A stretch of 64,000 nt of DNA from JAIVJZ01 sp035645695 (GTDB lineage: Bacteria; Acidobacteriota; Blastocatellia; Pyrinomonadales; Pyrinomonadaceae). The position numbers and the translations under genes are program-made. The notes beneath the pieces are model-generated. The model had not been told where the DNA came from and did no database searches. It was given only the letters and a program-made list of their open reading frames with translations. The stretch spans positions 124,001 to 188,000 of the forward strand of contig DASQMC010000070.1 in NCBI GenBank assembly GCA_035645695.1. The letters run 5' to 3'. Shown piece after piece: positions 62,362 through 64,000 of this stretch. How positions within the stretch are numbered: the stretch's first letter is position 1; each line of letters opens with the position of its first letter.

Positions 62362-63197
62362 CGCAGGTAGTCCTCCAACTGCGCGGCGCGGTCGGTCTTC
62401 TCGTCGCGATACTTGACGATGACGGGCGCGTAGAGCGACAGCCCCCATTCGCGCCCGCGCTCGCTCGTGACCGCGCGCGAGCCAGGGACGACCACCGCGC
62501 CCGCCGGAATTTCGAGCGGCGCTTCCCCGATGCGGCGATAGATTTGTTCGCGAACGAGATCGTAGACGGGAGTTGAGCCGGTGAGGATCGTGCCGGCCGC
62601 GAGCACGGCGCGCTCGCGCACGACCGTTCCCTCGTAGATGCCGCAGCCGCCGCCCACGAGCACGTCGTCTTCGATGCAGACGGGCGACGCGCCGACGGGT
62701 TCGAGCACGCCGCCCACCTGCGCCGCCGCGGACAGATGCACGCGCTTCCCGACCTGCGCGCACGAACCGACGAGAGCGTGGCTGTCGATCATCGTGCCTT
62801 CGCCGACGTACGCGCCGACGTTGACGTACATCGGCGGCATGCACACGACGCCCGCAGCCACATAAGCGCCGTCGCGGACGCTCGACCCGCCGGGCACGAG
62901 CCGCACGCCGTCCGCGATGGCGAACCGGCGGATCGGGTAAGTGTCTTTATCGAAAAACTGTAGCGAGCGGTCGGGCGGAGACATGTCCGCGAGCGCGCCC
63001 ATGCGAAAGCCCGCGAGGATGCCGCGCTTGACCCACGCGTTGACGCGCCACACGCCGTCCGGCGCGCGTTCGGCGGCGCGCGCCTCGCCGCGATTCAGCG
63101 CGCCTTTGAACTCCGCAAAGAGCGCGAAATCCTCCGGCGTGTAATCGCCCGCCGTTTTCGCCGCGAGCGTTTCAATGCGTTCGTGCAGTGTCGCCAT
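62358..63197 (-). CDS. dapD: 2,3,4,5-tetrahydropyridine-2,6-dicarboxylate N-succinyltransferase
   Basis: Succinylates tetrahydrodipicolinate in the succinylase branch of lysine and diaminopimelate synthesis. The left-handed beta-helix hexapeptide repeats are evident (MPPMYVNVGAYVGEGTMIDS and following). Length is 279 residues, close to the family. ATG 63195-63197 was chosen because AGGGGAAGAC precedes it; an upstream in-frame extension is made of repeat sequence. Confidence 0.93.
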   Translation of the reverse strand: MATLHERIETLAAKTAGDYTPEDFALFAEFKGALNRGEARAAERAPDGVWRVNAWVKRGILAGFRMGALADMSPPDRSLQFFDKDTYPIRRFAIADGVRLVPGGSSVRDGAYVAAGVVCMPPMYVNVGAYVGEGTMIDSHALVGSCAQVGKRVHLSAAAQVGGVLEPVGASPVCIEDDVLVGGGCGIYEGTVVRERAVLAAGTILTGSTPVYDLVREQIYRRIGEAPLEIPAGAVVVPGSRAVTSERGREWGLSLYAPVIVKYRDEKTDRAAQLEDYLR

Positions 63198-63220
63198 CAA
63201 GTCTTCCCCTAACTTAAAGA

Positions 63221-63302
63221 AACGATGAACGCGGAAGTAGGAACGATGAAGTAAAAGCGGAGCGTCTTCACTTCCGCGTTCATCGTTCATACTTCATCGT
63301 TT
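63221..63302 (+). repeat. two-armed tandem repeat hairpin, GAACGATGAA word
   Basis: The left arm (63221-63252) reads AACGATGAACGCGGAAGTAG and continues. The right arm (63267-63301) reads CACTTCCGCGTTCATCGTTC and continues. The loop is about 14 bases. It lies between dapA and dapD, and the same word occurs at 21023-21176 and 38291-38391. Confidence 0.85.
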
Positions 63303-63338
63303 TTCTATACGGTGTTGAGTTCCGCTTTCATTGAAAAC

Positions 63339-63998
63339 CTATAACAGTTCGAGTTCTTCCAACACCTCGCGCACGCGCGCGCGGCTCTTTTCCTGAATCG
63401 GCACGAGCGGCAGGCGAAAATTTTCTTCCAGCAGATTCATCAGCCGCATCGCGGCCTTCACCGGCCCCGGACTCGACTCGATGAAATTAACTTCCATCAA
63501 AGGCAACAGGCGGTAGTGCAGCGCGCGCGCCTCATCCCAACTCCCGGCGAGCGCCAGATCGCACAGCCGCGCCATCAGGCCGGGCGCTTCATTCGACGCG
63601 ACCGAGATCACGCCGTCCGCGCCGAGCGCGATGAGCGGCAGCGTCAACGCGTCGTCGCCGGAGAGTACGCGAAAGTTCTCCGGCCGCTCGCGCAAAATCG
63701 CCATGATCTGCGAGAGGTCGCCGGAGGCTTCTTTGACGGCCACGATGTTCTCCACGTCGCGCGCGAGGCTGAGCGCCGTCTCCGCCGTGATGTTTGAAGA
63801 AGTGCGACCCGGCACGTTGTAGATGACGACGGGCAAGCCGTCGATTGACTCGGCCACGGCGCGGAAGTGCGCGTAGAGACCGCTTTGCGTGGGCTTGTTG
63901 TAGAACGGCGCGACGACGAGCACGGCATCCGCGCCCGCGTCGCGCGCGGCTCGGGCGTATTCAATCGCCGCCGAGGTGGAGTTGCTGCCCGTACCGGC
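63339..63998 (-). CDS. dapA: 4-hydroxy-tetrahydrodipicolinate synthase, 5' end outside window
   Basis: The C-terminal 219 residues of DapA, which condenses pyruvate with aspartate semialdehyde. Seen are AGTGSNSTSAAIEYARAARD, VIYNVPGRTSSN with the catalytic Tyr, and VAVKEASGD with the Schiff-base Lys. The start lies to the right of the window. It is upstream of dapD in the same direction. Confidence 0.93.
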   Translation of the reverse strand, partial: AGTGSNSTSAAIEYARAARDAGADAVLVVAPFYNKPTQSGLYAHFRAVAESIDGLPVVIYNVPGRTSSNITAETALSLARDVENIVAVKEASGDLSQIMAILRERPENFRVLSGDDALTLPLIALGADGVISVASNEAPGLMARLCDLALAGSWDEARALHYRLLPLMEVNFIESSPGPVKAAMRLMNLLEENFRLPLVPIQEKSRARVREVLEELELL

Positions 63999-64000
63999 GA

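Noticed and set aside
1248..63302. CRISPR arrays
   Set aside because: The repeats are tandem without unique spacers of constant length and have complementary arms; no cas genes are present.

Overview
The window is GC-rich, tightly packed bacterial chromosome from a Gram-negative (diderm) organism. Outer-membrane assembly genes (TamB, a BamA/TamA-family barrel, a SurA-like chaperone), a GWxTD-domain protein, archaeal-type DNA ligase, Tat genes and a two-domain M16 peptidase together suggest an Acidobacteriota-like lineage (Blastocatellia is my best guess). This is inferred from gene content, not from a marker gene. No rRNA, tRNA, CRISPR array or complete insertion sequence was seen.

Layout. 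1-5.4 kb: the 3' end of a NusG-like gene, threonine aldolase, cytidylate kinase, a lipoprotein, riboflavin synthase and a RibBA-like protein with altered key residues. 5.6-16.7 kb: envelope biogenesis genes (tamB, a BamA/TamA barrel, a SurA-like protein, a patatin phospholipase). 16.9-26 kb: a class A penicillin-binding protein, acpS and pgeF (divergent, 5' ends overlapping), rlmN, a DsbD-N protein, an acetyltransferase, a VapBC toxin-antitoxin pair, a YceH-family protein and a SET-domain methyltransferase. 26-34 kb: M16 peptidase, nadB, endonuclease V and the GWxTD protein. 34.4-36.1 kb: an AT-richer type II restriction-modification pair that looks acquired. 36-45 kb: tatBC, a VOC protein, a nitroreductase, a cobalamin-binding protein, DNA ligase and dps. 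43-50 kb: a tandem pair of GT-C-like membrane proteins, one broken by two nonsense codons, and an MFS transporter fused to an alpha/beta hydrolase. 50-60 kb: small-molecule metabolism and redox genes. 60-64 kb: a lysine/diaminopimelate run on the minus strand (dapA, dapD, an aminotransferase, asd).

The most unusual feature is not a gene. About fourteen intergenic gaps carry short words repeated in tandem. In most of them the reverse complement of the same array follows across a loop, so each can fold into a long hairpin. The word differs between loci, but some words recur at distant loci. Several arms abut start codons where a ribosome binding site should be. Other arms supply the last codons of a protein, and one arm encodes the core of a signal peptide. 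A second, about 230-245 bp nested palindrome occurs twice, once inserted in the loop of one of these hairpins.
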